A stretch of 64,000 nt of DNA from Falsiruegeria mediterranea M17 (GCF_900302455.1 NZ_ONZG01000003.1:186001-250000), one strand, 5' to 3'. Positions 26,984-35,492 are shown, counted from the first letter of the stretch. Notes: a model not told the origin generated them from the sequence alone. Numbers and translations: made by a program.

Positions 26984-27601
26984 ATGCCAGGACGATTTTT
27001 TCTGACCAGGCCGATGGCCGAGGTTGCTGAACGGTTGGATGAACCGGTGGGCGATCTGACGGATGAACCGCCTCGCCAGAATATTCAGCCGGGGCAAGAA
27101 ATCGTAGTGCTTACCATGCAAGGATTGACCCGCATGCGGTGGGGGATGATCCCCGTTGGTCGGGTCAATGCACGGGGGCGTCCGGTGATGGAGACGATCA
27201 TCAATGCGCGTTCGGAAACCGTGTTCGATAAATCAGCCTTTGACGGAGTCGGGCGGGCCGTCATTCCGGTCGATGGTTGGTACGAGTGGACCGGTGAGAA
27301 GCGGCGCAAAACGCCATGGCGTTTGTCGGCCAAGGATGGGCAGATGCTGTACTTTGCTGCCATCACCGATGTCTGGACTGCACCTGGTGGGCTGCAGGTC
27401 CCGCAAGTTGCGGCCGTCACTTGCGAACCAAATGCAGATGTCGAACCTATTCATCACCGGATGGGGGTCATCCTGCATGTCGATGACGTGCAAACATGGC
27501 TGTCGGAGGATGAGGGCGTTGTCCGCAATCTGATGCGGCCCTTGCCCAACGGCTTGCTGGAGATCCGCGAAGCCGTGGATGTGGACTGGTCAGGTCCGTA
27601 A
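26984..27601 (+). CDS. SRAP-family protein (YedK/HMCES-like) lacking Cys2
   Basis: A 205-residue SOS-response-associated peptidase family protein. The family's conserved features are seen: NARSETVFDK (Asn and Arg that hold DNA), RAVIPVDGWYEWTG with the catalytic Glu, and HHRMGVIL with the catalytic His. The N-terminus reads MPGRFFLTRP, where known members have MCGRF. The Cys2 that becomes N-terminal and forms a thiazolidine crosslink with abasic sites is therefore a Pro here. No upstream start restores a Cys. The protein may still bind DNA but is not expected to crosslink in the known way. Confidence 0.88.
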   Translation: MPGRFFLTRPMAEVAERLDEPVGDLTDEPPRQNIQPGQEIVVLTMQGLTRMRWGMIPVGRVNARGRPVMETIINARSETVFDKSAFDGVGRAVIPVDGWYEWTGEKRRKTPWRLSAKDGQMLYFAAITDVWTAPGGLQVPQVAAVTCEPNADVEPIHHRMGVILHVDDVQTWLSEDEGVVRNLMRPLPNGLLEIREAVDVDWSGP

Positions 27602-27603
27602 AG

Positions 27604-27628
27604 GACGGGTCATTAAGTGACCCGCCCT
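27604..27628. terminator. Bidirectional terminator between convergent genes
   Basis: Arms GGACGGGTCA / TGACCCGCCC pair in nine of ten positions around a TTAAG loop. A short T-rich stretch follows on both strands (TTTAAG after the stem; TTTAC on the minus strand). It serves the SRAP gene and the convergent cold-shock gene, whose stop is at 27642. Confidence 0.75.
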
Positions 27629-27641
27629 TTAAGTTCAGAGC

Positions 27642-27848
27642 TTAAACAACTGCGATGTTTACAGCTGCTTCGCGGCCGTCACGGCCGGGCTCGATGTCAA
27701 AGGTGACTTTCTGGTTGTCGGCCAGGCCGGTCAGGCCGGCGCGCTCAACAGCCGAAATGTGCACGAACACATCCCGTCCGCCGCCTTCGGGCGCAATAAA
27801 GCCGTAGCCTTTGGTGGTGTTGAACCATTTGACGGTGCCATTTGCCAT
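27642..27848 (-). CDS. cspA: Cold-shock protein (CspA family)
   Basis: A 68-residue single cold-shock domain: MANGTVKWFNTTKGYGFIAPEGGGRDVFVH includes RNP1 (KGYGFI) and RNP2 (VFVHIS), the nucleic-acid-binding aromatic patch. It acts as a single-strand RNA/DNA chaperone. The start at 27848 has AGGAG 9 nt upstream. The frame extends to 27890 with an implausible N-terminus. The gap upstream to 28071 is 223 bp and may include a long 5' leader as in other csp genes. Confidence 0.95.
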   Translation of the reverse strand: MANGTVKWFNTTKGYGFIAPEGGGRDVFVHISAVERAGLTGLADNQKVTFDIEPGRDGREAAVNIAVV

Positions 27849-28071
27849 CGTCGTATTCTCCTGTTTTGTGCTGCCCACGGAATGCGGCAACCCGGCTAAG
27901 TCAGTGCAAGATCGAAGACTGTGCCGGTGTAGGAGCAGTGGGGTCGATAGCGTAACGTCGCACCGAGAATGTGGAGCGATTGGGGGCCAGTTTCAAGAAA
28001 AAACTATCTTTTGCAACGCGTTCAGAAGATTGCAGCGGAGCAAGCTGCGGACCGGTTTTCAGGCGGCGACT

Positions 28072-28629
28072 TCAGAGGACCGTCACAACTGTTCCCAAGG
28101 GCACTCGTGTATACAGATCCTTGACGTGCTCGTTCATCATTCGGATGCACCCATTTGAGGCCGCCTGACCGATGGTTTCAGGCTGAGTTGTACCGTGAAT
28201 GCGGAAATAGGTGTCGACGCCGTTCTGGAACAGATAGAGTGCCCGCGCGCCCAACGGATTGTCCGGGCCGCCGGGCTGCACATATTTGTTGTTGGCAAAC
28301 TTGGCATAGGTCTGGGGCGAGCGCTCGATCATCTCTTGGGTCGGGCGCCAGGTGGGCCACTCTTTCTTGACGTCGATCGTGGCGGTCCCGGTGAATTCCA
28401 ACCCGGCCTTGCCAACGCCGCAGCCATAGCGGATCGCCTTGCGATCGTCGGTCACGAAATACAAGTAGAAGGACCGCGGCAGGATCAGCAGCCGACCGGG
28501 TTCATAGCCTTTCTTGATCCGAACCTCTTGCGGCGTGGGATCAAAGACCGCGGCGCTCTGGGACAAGGCAACCTGAGGCAGGGCGCCTGCTGCGGTAGTT
28601 GCGGCAAGAAAGCTGCGTCGTGAAAACAT
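28072..28629 (-). CDS. L,D-transpeptidase (ErfK/YbiS family)
   Basis: A 185-residue exported protein with a Tat-like signal (SRRSFLAATTAAGALPQVALS). The YkuD domain has the catalytic signature HGTTQPETIGQAASNGCIRM, with His and the active-site Cys in SNGCIRM. Such enzymes make 3-3 peptidoglycan cross-links or anchor proteins to the wall in the periplasm. The chosen ATG (28629) directly precedes the signal. No LysM domain is present. It lies downstream of nothing obviously related. Confidence 0.92.
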   Translation of the reverse strand: MFSRRSFLAATTAAGALPQVALSQSAAVFDPTPQEVRIKKGYEPGRLLILPRSFYLYFVTDDRKAIRYGCGVGKAGLEFTGTATIDVKKEWPTWRPTQEMIERSPQTYAKFANNKYVQPGGPDNPLGARALYLFQNGVDTYFRIHGTTQPETIGQAASNGCIRMMNEHVKDLYTRVPLGTVVTVL

Positions 28630-28685
28630 GACCGACCTCATTCAATATTCATGTATATCCAATTTTGAAGGTCTGACCGGGCAGG

Positions 28686-29069
28686 TCAACGGTTTTGCTG
28701 CCAATATCGGAAAAGTGATAGCAAAGCTGCGGCAGTAAAGGCGCAGGTTGCGATCCAACCAAAGTACCACATCTGCCCTGCAATCGCGTCCTCGGCATAG
28801 GACGCGGCGAAGCGTGTTTTCCCAAGCGTGGCAACGGCATAGCTTGCAATCGTCAGAACGGAGAACCCAACTGATGTGACGCGCCCCGAGAGCTTGAGCG
28901 CGGCTCCGATAGCGAAAATACCCAAACCGATGGTCAAACCGATCCAGATCACCTTGACCGACCACCAGGGGTGCGCGCCCAGCATCTTGGGCAGGTCCAG
29001 GGCTGTTGCCACCCCTGCAAGCAGGAGCAACAGGACAAAGGGCAGGATCATCTGTCTGGCGTGTGTCAT
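28686..29069 (-). CDS. Uncharacterised membrane protein with four spans
   Basis: A 127-residue protein with four hydrophobic segments (about residues 7-24, 36-57, 66-84 and 96-118) and the short charged loops of a small integral membrane protein. I do not recognise a family; residues such as AHPWWSVKVIWIGLTIGLG resemble small CopD-like or DUF2269-like membrane proteins, but this is not secure. It lies between the L,D-transpeptidase (same strand, 56 bp away) and a divergent thioesterase. Confidence 0.6.
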   Translation of the reverse strand: MTHARQMILPFVLLLLLAGVATALDLPKMLGAHPWWSVKVIWIGLTIGLGIFAIGAALKLSGRVTSVGFSVLTIASYAVATLGKTRFAASYAEDAIAGQMWYFGWIATCAFTAAALLSLFRYWQQNR

Positions 29070-29189
29070 GGTCCAGACCTAGGCGGCAAGCACCGGCAGT
29101 GAAACCCGTGTTACGGTTTCGTGAACTCCGTTGCAGTTGGGCGGGTTTCCCGGTCTACTGTGCGTGCCGCAGCGCAGAAGGAGCAAGAT

Positions 29190-29573
29190 ATGACCGACCG
29201 GACAGAGCCAAAGGGTGACCTGACCCTCAGGACCCTTGCCATGCCCAAGGACGTGAATGTGAACGGGGACATCTTTGGCGGATGGGTGCTCAGCCAGATG
29301 GACATCGCCGCAGGGATCATGGCGGGCGACAAGGCGCATGGGCGGGTTGCGACCGTTGCGGTGGACGCGATGAAATTCATCCGGCCTGTGCATGTGGGCG
29401 ATGTGCTGTGCATCTATTGCCATCTGGCGCGGGTGGGGCGCACGTCCCTTGGGATAGAGATCGAGGCCTGGGTACTGCGTGACCGTTACGGTGATCGGGA
29501 AAAGGTGACCGAGGCGGTGTTCACGTTCGTGGCCATCGACGAGGAAGGGCGGCCGCGCCCGGTTGAGGGCTGA
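29190..29573 (+). CDS. yciA: Acyl-CoA thioesterase (YciA-like hotdog fold)
   Basis: A 127-residue single hotdog domain. The diagnostic segments are DVNVNGDIFGGWVLSQMDIAAG, in which the G-D-I-F-G-G-W motif and the Asp are conserved, and VAVDAMKFIRPVHVGDVLCIYC. It hydrolyses acyl-CoAs in the cytoplasm. The frame is open from 29121; the ATG at 29190 with AAGGAG 6 nt upstream is preferred. It ends 3 bp before trxC and is probably in one operon with it. Confidence 0.9.
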   Translation: MTDRTEPKGDLTLRTLAMPKDVNVNGDIFGGWVLSQMDIAAGIMAGDKAHGRVATVAVDAMKFIRPVHVGDVLCIYCHLARVGRTSLGIEIEAWVLRDRYGDREKVTEAVFTFVAIDEEGRPRPVEG

Positions 29574-29576
29574 TCC

Positions 29577-30005
29577 ATGGGCGACAAGACACTCACCTGC
29601 CTGAGCTGCGGGCAACTCAACCGCGTGCCCGAGGCAAAGCTACGGGCCGGGGCGAAATGCGGCAAATGTTCTAAGGCTCTGGTGCCTGCGGACGCGGTTG
29701 AGGTCTCACCCGCGATCCTGGAGAAGGCCAGCAAGAACGACGATCTGCCGCTGGTGGTGGATTTCTGGGCGCCGTGGTGTGGCCCGTGCAAGATGATGGC
29801 GCCCGAGTTTTCCAAGGCTGCAAAGAAACTCAGCGGGCGGGCGCGGCTGGTCAAGGTAAACACGCAAAAGCACCAATCGACCGGAGGGCGCTATCGGATC
29901 AAGGGCATCCCGACGATGGTGGCGTTCGAGCGCGGCAAAGAGCGCAAGCGACAAGCAGGCGCGCTGCGGGCGGGTCAGATCGAAGGATGGGTCAGGGGGC
30001 GCTAA
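29577..30005 (+). CDS. trxC: Thioredoxin 2
   Basis: A 142-residue thioredoxin with an N-terminal zinc-ribbon-like extension (CLSCGQLNRVP and CGKC, two CxxC pairs about 18 residues apart) and the thioredoxin domain with WAPWCGPCKMMAPEF. This arrangement defines TrxC, which is more oxidising and stress-induced than TrxA and works in the cytoplasm. Its start is 3 bp after the thioesterase stop. The cis-Pro loop GIPTMVAF is intact. Confidence 0.95.
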   Translation: MGDKTLTCLSCGQLNRVPEAKLRAGAKCGKCSKALVPADAVEVSPAILEKASKNDDLPLVVDFWAPWCGPCKMMAPEFSKAAKKLSGRARLVKVNTQKHQSTGGRYRIKGIPTMVAFERGKERKRQAGALRAGQIEGWVRGR

Positions 30006-30023
30006 AGAGTTAGGGATGAGCGC

Positions 30024-30242
30024 TCAGGCGGTTTCCAGCTCGGCGGTCAGAACGGCCGGGGGCTGCGGCGGGTCGGTGCGTCCACGCATCAAAAGCACGC
30101 CGATTGTGGCAAAGAGCGCGAGCGACCCGACCAGCGGATAAAGCGCCAGCGACAGCCACAGCGGCAGGGCAAAGACGGTATAGCCCAGGACAGCGGCCAA
30201 CAGCCCGCCAAAGAACCCCGAGATCAAACCAACCCAAGCCAA
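30024..30242 (-). CDS. Small two-span membrane protein with a probable TTG start
   Basis: A 72-residue protein with two hydrophobic spans separated by a short loop (SGFFGGLLAAVLGYTVFALPLW, then YPLVGSLALFATIGVLLM) and a proline-rich charged tail. An AGGAGG is found 8 nt before a TTG at 30242-30240, so I place the start there. An ATG at 30314 gives 24 extra residues of unlikely composition (many Cys and His). The family is unknown. It overlaps a second frame (30010-30318) that is a shadow. Confidence 0.55.
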   Translation of the reverse strand: MAWVGLISGFFGGLLAAVLGYTVFALPLWLSLALYPLVGSLALFATIGVLLMRGRTDPPQPPAVLTAELETA

Positions 30243-30625
30243 AACGCTTACCTCCTGCTGCGCATGTCGGCACACATGTTGAGTACAGTGTGCACGATTC
30301 ACCGTATGGTACAATCATAGGTTATCTAGAATTGTGTTCAAACTGGGGCAAACCCGTAGGTTCGGCGCATTTTCGCTAAATTTGTTAAACCCACCAGCGA
30401 GCGACCGCCCACCTAGGGTTGTGGTGGATGGGCTGGTTTTGTGTTGCGAAGCAAAGGGTTCTGAGGATGGGGCTTTTCTCGGTTCTACGATCTAGCAGGT
30501 TTCCGCTCGGATGAGCGTTAACGATCTGTCCCAAAAGGTCGTGTCACAAGGTGGCACGACCCGCGTCTGACCTTCCCCCTGGGAAGGCGCGGGTCTCTTG
30601 TTGATCACTTGCCCTGTAGTATGAC
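30243..30625. other. Intergenic stretch with hairpins, no gene seen
   Basis: This 383-bp gap holds no convincing gene. It is more AT-rich than its surroundings. At the end nearer the GIY-YIG gene are two hairpins that share bases: 30538-30560 (GTCGTGTCA / TGGCACGAC) and 30558-30595 (outer arms GACCCGCG / CGCGGGTC, inner arms CCTTCC / GGAAGG). The first may end minus-strand transcription of the GIY-YIG gene. The small membrane protein's promoter is expected near 30250-30320. Confidence 0.5.
30538..30595 (-). terminator. Overlapping hairpins downstream of the GIY-YIG gene
   Basis: Read on the minus strand, a stem of outer arms GACCCGCG / CGCGGGTC with an inner CCTTCC / GGAAGG stem comes first, then a 9-bp stem (one G.U) GTCGTGCCA / TGACACGAC followed by CTTTT. 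The two share three bases, so only one can form fully. The second resembles a weak intrinsic terminator. Confidence 0.5.
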
Positions 30626-31519
30626 TTAGTCTTGTAACAGCGCCTCTTTCCATTCTCCGTAGTTCATCGTGTTTCCTTGAACGTACCATGTAGTTCGCCC
30701 ATTTCGCGAGGAACCAAACAAAAAAACTGCGGCAGCGCTGGGGCTAGAAAATGCAATGTCTTCGATTAGCCTAAAGGTATTTTCGCCAACTTTAGAGATT
30801 TTTCCTACAGCTAGACTTTGATTCCTCAAGTTTTTCAACCTTTCAGAAAATGATGCAGCTTCCTTGAGGTCGCCTGTCGAGCCAGCAAGAACAACGAACT
30901 CCCCGTCGACTTCCCTTGCAGTGGCTGAAATGCCCTTCCTTTTGTTCTCAATTGCAAAAGTTGGGGTTTCAACGGAATCTGCGGCAAGGCCTGTAGTGGA
31001 GGAGGAAACGACCTTCCTGAAAAAATCTACGCCAACGACTGGTAAAACTAGCTTCAGTTGCTCAAGAAACGATTCCATATCGGAGATATCAGCCTCTGGT
31101 AGCTTATCAAAGCTAGGGTCAGTTCGATTTGTGACTTGGGACTTTTTAGCCTCTTTTAACAACGTAATGAGGCGACCTTCGAGATATTTCACATGGGCTT
31201 TTGTAAGGTTCATGTCTTTGTTGGTAACAGCGATGAAGCGTTCCCAAAAATCTTTGTCATCGTCTCTTGAGTGGCTGGATAAGCGTGTAGAGATGTCATC
31301 TCCCTCGCCAATGTAAACCAAAGGAAGATCTGCGTCGAAAGGTGAGCCATACAGGATGTATATTCCCGTCTTCTTCAATTCGCTTCGTTTTAGTGCTGTT
31401 TCTAGCCGGATGCGCGGCGCGGAGAGTACATGGCCTGTCCAATTGACGATTTCTGCTGTCAGAATTCCCGTGGGCGTTCCCTCCGCTAAGAAGAGACGTA
31501 CAGATCTTCCTGTCGGCAT
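30626..31519 (-). CDS. GIY-YIG nuclease-domain protein with C-terminal DUF4357
   Basis: A 297-residue protein. The central domain (about 45-130) matches GIY-YIG nucleases: KTGIYILYGS, then PLVYIGEGDDISTRLSSH and a later E in KYLEGRL, the catalytic Glu position. The C-terminal 65 residues or so match DUF4357, with FSSPSAAAVFLFGSSRNGRTTWYV. Such proteins are found with restriction-modification systems and mobile islands, but no such gene is adjacent here. Base composition is clearly more AT-rich than the neighbours and the codon use includes many TTA/TTT/AAA, so recent acquisition is likely. It begins just behind the ettA terminator. Biological role is unknown. Confidence 0.85.
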   Translation of the reverse strand: MPTGRSVRLFLAEGTPTGILTAEIVNWTGHVLSAPRIRLETALKRSELKKTGIYILYGSPFDADLPLVYIGEGDDISTRLSSHSRDDDKDFWERFIAVTNKDMNLTKAHVKYLEGRLITLLKEAKKSQVTNRTDPSFDKLPEADISDMESFLEQLKLVLPVVGVDFFRKVVSSSTTGLAADSVETPTFAIENKRKGISATAREVDGEFVVLAGSTGDLKEAASFSERLKNLRNQSLAVGKISKVGENTFRLIEDIAFSSPSAAAVFLFGSSRNGRTTWYVQGNTMNYGEWKEALLQD

Positions 31520-31536
31520 AACAATACCTTTCTAAA

Positions 31537-31566
31537 CAAAAAAAGCCCTACCAAGAGGCAGGGCTT
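31537..31566 (-). terminator. Intrinsic terminator after ettA
   Basis: On the minus strand a 10-bp stem AAGCCCTGCC / GGTAGGGCTT (one G.U) with a TCTT loop is followed by a run of T. It lies 8 bp after the ettA stop. The GIY-YIG gene starts 18 bp beyond it, so that gene needs its own promoter or read-through. Confidence 0.92.
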
Positions 31567-31573
31567 GGAACTC

Positions 31574-33241
31574 TTAACGCACAAACTTCTTGTGCTTCAA
31601 CCGTTTGGGCTCCAGTGCATCCGGCCCCAGACGGCGTTTCTTGTCTTCTTCGTAGTCTTCGAAGTTGCCCTCGAACCACTCCACATGCGCGTCGCCCTCA
31701 AAGGCCAGGATGTGCGTGCAGATCCGGTCGAGGAAGAAACGGTCGTGCGAGATGACCACGGCGCAGCCGGCGAAATCAACGAGCGCGTCTTCCAACGCGC
31801 GCAGGGTTTCGACGTCGAGGTCGTTGGTCGGTTCGTCGAGCAGCAGCACGTTGCCGCCCTCTTTCAGCAGACGCGCCATGTGGACGCGGTTGCGCTCCCC
31901 ACCAGACAGCAGGTTCAGGGGTTTCTGCTGGTCGCCGCCCTTGAAGTTGAATGACGAGCAATAGGCGCGGGAGTTCACCTGCGCATCCCCAAGCTCGATG
32001 ATCTCGGCCCCGCCGGAAATGGATTCCCACACGGTGTCTTTGTCGTTCAGGTCATCACGGGACTGATCGACGTAGGACAGTTTGACGGTGTCGCCATAGG
32101 TAACCGAACCCTCGTCGGGTTGCTCCTGACCGGTCAGCATGCGGAACAGGGTCGATTTACCGGCACCGTTGGGGCCGATGACGCCGACGATGCCGCCGGG
32201 GGGCAGGGCAAAGGACAGGCCTTCGACCAGCTGTTTGTCGCCATAGTGTTTGGCGATGTTGTCGACCTCGATCACCTTGCCGCCCAGACGGGGGCCGTTG
32301 GGGATGACGATTTGCGCGCGGGTGAGTTTCTCGCGTTCGGACTGCTGCGCCAGATCGTTATAGGCGTTGATCCGGGCCTTGGATTTCGCCTGACGCGCCT
32401 TGGCGCCCTGACGCATCCATTCCAACTCGCGCTCCAGCGTTTTCTGCTTGGATTTGTCTTCGCGGGCTTCCTGTTCCAACCGTTTGGCTTTCTGTTCCAG
32501 CCAGGCCGAGTAGTTGCCCTCGTACGGAATGCCCTTGCCGCGGTCGAGTTCCAGAATCCATCCCGTGATGTCGTCCAGGAAGTAACGGTCGTGGGTGACG
32601 ATCAGGATTGTACCTTTGTAATCAATCAGGTGCTGCTGCAGCCAGGCGATGGTCTCGGCGTCCAGGTGGTTGGTAGGTTCGTCGAGGAGCAGCATGTCGG
32701 GCGCTTCAAGCAGCAGCTTGCAGAGCGCCACGCGGCGCTTTTCACCACCCGAGAGGTTCTTGATGTCGGCGTCATCGGGAGGACAGCGCAGCGCCTCCAT
32801 CGAAACGTCGATCTGGGCGTCCAGATCCCACAGATTTTCGCTGTCGATGGCGTCCTGAAGGGTGGTCATCTCCTCCATCAGCTCGTCGGTGTAGTTTTCG
32901 GCCATCTCGATGGCGATGGCGTTGAAACGGTCGACTTTGGCCTTCTTTTCGGCGACGCCGAGCATGACGTTTTCGCGCACGGACAGGCTCTCGTCGAGCT
33001 GGGGTTCCTGCGGCAGGTAGCCGACTTTGGCGCCCTCGGCGGACCAGGCTTCACCGGTGTAGTCTTTGTCGAGGCCGGCCATGATCTTCATCAGGGTCGA
33101 TTTACCCGCGCCGTTGACGCCGACGACACCGATTTTCACGCCGGGCAGGAACGACAGGTGAATGTTTTCAAAGCATTTTTTGCCACCGGGATAGGTCTTG
33201 GAGACCCCCTGCATGTGGTAGACGTATTGATAGGCAGCCAT
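31574..33241 (-). CDS. ettA: Energy-dependent translational throttle protein EttA (ABC-F)
   Basis: A 555-residue soluble protein with two ABC ATPase domains and no membrane span. Domain 1 has Walker A VGVNGAGKST, signature LSGGEKRRVALCKLL and DEPTNHLD; domain 2 has IGPNGAGKST, LLSGGERNRVHMARLL and DEPTNDLD. Between them lies the long charged linker (P-site tRNA-interacting motif) around residues 245-320, with the EttA-type arm in domain 1. EttA binds the ribosomal E site and holds the first peptide-bond step when ATP is low. It starts MAAYQYVYHMQGVSKTYPGGK, the normal family N-terminus. Confidence 0.96.
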   Translation of the reverse strand: MAAYQYVYHMQGVSKTYPGGKKCFENIHLSFLPGVKIGVVGVNGAGKSTLMKIMAGLDKDYTGEAWSAEGAKVGYLPQEPQLDESLSVRENVMLGVAEKKAKVDRFNAIAIEMAENYTDELMEEMTTLQDAIDSENLWDLDAQIDVSMEALRCPPDDADIKNLSGGEKRRVALCKLLLEAPDMLLLDEPTNHLDAETIAWLQQHLIDYKGTILIVTHDRYFLDDITGWILELDRGKGIPYEGNYSAWLEQKAKRLEQEAREDKSKQKTLERELEWMRQGAKARQAKSKARINAYNDLAQQSEREKLTRAQIVIPNGPRLGGKVIEVDNIAKHYGDKQLVEGLSFALPPGGIVGVIGPNGAGKSTLFRMLTGQEQPDEGSVTYGDTVKLSYVDQSRDDLNDKDTVWESISGGAEIIELGDAQVNSRAYCSSFNFKGGDQQKPLNLLSGGERNRVHMARLLKEGGNVLLLDEPTNDLDVETLRALEDALVDFAGCAVVISHDRFFLDRICTHILAFEGDAHVEWFEGNFEDYEEDKKRRLGPDALEPKRLKHKKFVR

Positions 33242-33484
33242 GGTGCGTCCTCTGCATCGGGGAATTCAGGTTGGGCGGTGGTGTAGCTGAACGTTGGGGG
33301 CGGGGCAATCGTCCAGATTGGGGCGCGCGAGGTGATGGCCCAAGAAAACGTGACGGGCCTGAACGTGCCAAAAGGGGCAAAACCTGCGATGCACAACCCG
33401 TGCACCATGCGTGCACTACCCGTGCACAGCTGTGCGCCGGTTTGCTGCGTGTGTTTACAATGGGTTAAATCGAGGAGGGGTCTC

Positions 33485-33952
33485 ATGTCGCTGAAAGATC
33501 TGATCGCTGGATGGGCTCAGCCGGGGCGGGTGACCTGGATCGGGGTGCGGCCTGGGCGGCGAGAGGGGATGGAAGCCCTCTCGGAAGTTTGGATTGGCGA
33601 GGATGGATGTCATGGGGATCGGGCGCGGGCTGGCAAGCGGGCGGTGACTTTGGTGCAGCGGGAGCATTTGGCGGCGATTGGATCGTTTCTGGGGCGGGAT
33701 GCGGTGCCGCCAGAGGTCTTGCGGCGCAATCTGGTGGTGGAGGGGATCAACCTGAGTGCTTTGAAAGGGCGGCGGGTGCAGGTTGGTGAGGCCGTGCTGG
33801 AGTTCACTACGATCTGTGCGCCGTGTTCCCGGATGGAAGAGGCATTTGGGCCGGGCGGGTACTCGGCGGTGCGGGGGCATGGCGGGTGGTGTGCGCGCGT
33901 TTTGCAACCGGGTCAGGTTCGATTGGGCGATGTGGTTCAGACCGTTGATTGA
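33485..33952 (+). CDS. MOSC-domain protein
   Basis: A 155-residue protein covering a single MOSC (molybdenum cofactor sulfurase C-terminal) domain: VTWIGVRPGRRE at the start, GCHGDRARAGKRAVTLVQREHL, RRNLVVEGINLSAL and the conserved Cys in FTTICAPCSRMEEAFG. MOSC proteins handle sulfur on the molybdenum cofactor or related carriers. The start at 33485 was chosen as the frame upstream (to 33332) lacks domain features. It is 33 bp before nadD on the same strand. Confidence 0.85.
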   Translation: MSLKDLIAGWAQPGRVTWIGVRPGRREGMEALSEVWIGEDGCHGDRARAGKRAVTLVQREHLAAIGSFLGRDAVPPEVLRRNLVVEGINLSALKGRRVQVGEAVLEFTTICAPCSRMEEAFGPGGYSAVRGHGGWCARVLQPGQVRLGDVVQTVD

Positions 33953-33985
33953 CAACACACATCTCTCGGGCCAAGCACGGGGGCG

Positions 33986-34600
33986 ATGAGACATCTTTTG
34001 CCATATGCGCGGTCCGGGCAGGTCATTGGTCTGCTGGGCGGCTCGTTTGATCCGCCGCATGCGGGGCATGTGCATGTGACGCGCGAGGCGATCAAGGCCT
34101 TTGGATTGGATCGTGTCTGGTGGCTGGTCAGCCCTGGCAATCCGCTGAAATCACGCGGGCCTGCTCCTTTAGAGCAACGGATGACGGCGGCGCGGTCTTT
34201 GATGGGCGACCCGAGGGTCGAGATTACGGATATCGAGGCACATTTAGGTACGCGGGTGACCGCGGACACCTTGGCTGAGATGCGCCTATTGTACCCAGGG
34301 GTGCGCTTTGTCTGGCTGATGGGGGCCGATAACCTGGCGCAGCTGCATCGTTGGGGCAAATGGCGCGAGATCATGGAGACGGTGCCCGTAGGCGTCGTGG
34401 CACGGCCGGGCGATCGGATCTCGGCCCGGATGGCGCCGGCGGTGAGGGCTTATGCCAGCGCGCGGCTGGATGGTCAGGCGCGGCGGCTGTTGGGGCGGGC
34501 GCAGGCCCCGGCGTGGTGTTTCGTGAACGTGCCGATGGTCGACATCAGCTCGACCGAGCTTCGCGCACGGGGGGATTGGTCAGCGGCGCAGGGCGGCTGA
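33986..34600 (+). CDS. nadD: Nicotinate-nucleotide adenylyltransferase
   Basis: A 204-residue nucleotidyltransferase. The HxGH-type motif is [21 protein letters not shown]; the mononucleotide-binding [10 protein letters not shown] and the C-terminal [10 protein letters not shown] (the ISSTxIR motif) complete the family signature. It makes deamido-NAD+ from nicotinate mononucleotide, which NadE then amidates. Its final 21 bp overlap the convergent EamA transporter gene. Confidence 0.96.
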   Translation: MRHLLPYARSGQVIGLLGGSFDPPHAGHVHVTREAIKAFGLDRVWWLVSPGNPLKSRGPAPLEQRMTAARSLMGDPRVEITDIEAHLGTRVTADTLAEMRLLYPGVRFVWLMGADNLAQLHRWGKWREIMETVPVGVVARPGDRISARMAPAVRAYASARLDGQARRLLGRAQAPAWCFVNVPMVDISSTELRARGDWSAAQGG

Positions 34601-35407
34601 GGCCAGGCCCGAGAGCAGAACCAGCGCCAGTCCGGCCCAAGTGATTGCGTCGGGGAAGTCGTGGAACACCGCCCATCCCAACCCGGTTGCCGCGATCAGT
34701 TGGAAATAGACCAGTGGGGCGAGCTTGGTTGACGGTGCGCGGGCATAGGCCACCAGCAAAAGCAGGTTGCCCAGCATCGAGCCAAGGGCGCTGAGCGTGG
34801 TGAACCCGGCGACGGCGGGTGTGAGTGTCGGCAGGTGCATCAGCCCAAGTGGCATCAGAACCAAGCCCGAGACAAAAAGCTGTGTGAAGCTGAGCGCCAG
34901 TGGCGAGCCCAGGTGCGACAGCCAGCGGGAGGCGGTCAGGAAGCTGCCATAGAAACACCCCGCGAGCAGGGCCCAGGCCAGACCGGTTGTGCCGCCAAAG
35001 CCGGGGCGGACAACCAACAGAACCCCGGCAAAGCCCGTCAGCATCAGCAGGGATCGGATCGTCGTTGTTGGCTCTCGCAGCAGCAAGGCCGAGAGCACGT
35101 AGCTGAGGATCGGGCCGATGAAGAAGGCGGCGAAGACGTCGGCCAGTGGTTCGGTTCTCAGAGCGGTCTGGATCGAGAAGATGCCGCCTGCAAGTAAAAG
35201 CGCGCGAAACCAGATGCGCGGGTCTTTGAGCAACCCAAAGGCAGAGCGGGGGGTGAAGGGCAGGATCATCAGGACGCCAAGGGCAAATCGCGACCACGCG
35301 ACAAAGGCCGGTGAGACGCCATGTGGCCCGGTCAACAGCTTGCCGGCCATGTCCCCGGCGGGGATCAGCGACATCGCAACAAACATGATCAGAACGGCCT
35401 TTAGCAT
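34580..35407 (-). CDS. EamA-type drug/metabolite transporter
   Basis: A 275-residue membrane protein with ten hydrophobic segments forming two EamA repeats of five, each with the usual glycine-rich helices. It starts [25 protein letters not shown] and includes [20 protein letters not shown] between the repeats, the usual site of the family's conserved Pro. Members export amino acids, nucleobases or other metabolites; the substrate is unknown. Its 3' end overlaps nadD in the convergent orientation by 21 bp. Confidence 0.9.
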   Translation of the reverse strand: MLKAVLIMFVAMSLIPAGDMAGKLLTGPHGVSPAFVAWSRFALGVLMILPFTPRSAFGLLKDPRIWFRALLLAGGIFSIQTALRTEPLADVFAAFFIGPILSYVLSALLLREPTTTIRSLLMLTGFAGVLLVVRPGFGGTTGLAWALLAGCFYGSFLTASRWLSHLGSPLALSFTQLFVSGLVLMPLGLMHLPTLTPAVAGFTTLSALGSMLGNLLLLVAYARAPSTKLAPLVYFQLIAATGLGWAVFHDFPDAITWAGLALVLLSGLASAALRR

Positions 35408-35492
35408 GTGTCGCGGGTATCACGGGGCACAGACGGAGAAAACCTTGAAACTGCCGCTTGTTTGACACGATCGTCTGCGATTTTATGGACTT

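Noticed and set aside
30010-30318. 102-codon minus-strand frame overlapping the small two-span membrane protein
   Set aside because: It is in a different frame with Cys/Arg-rich, non-membrane composition; the 72-residue frame with AGGAGG and two clean spans is better.
32120-33286. 388-codon plus-strand frame opposite ettA
   Set aside because: It is an antisense shadow of the two-domain ABC-F gene, without any domain of its own.
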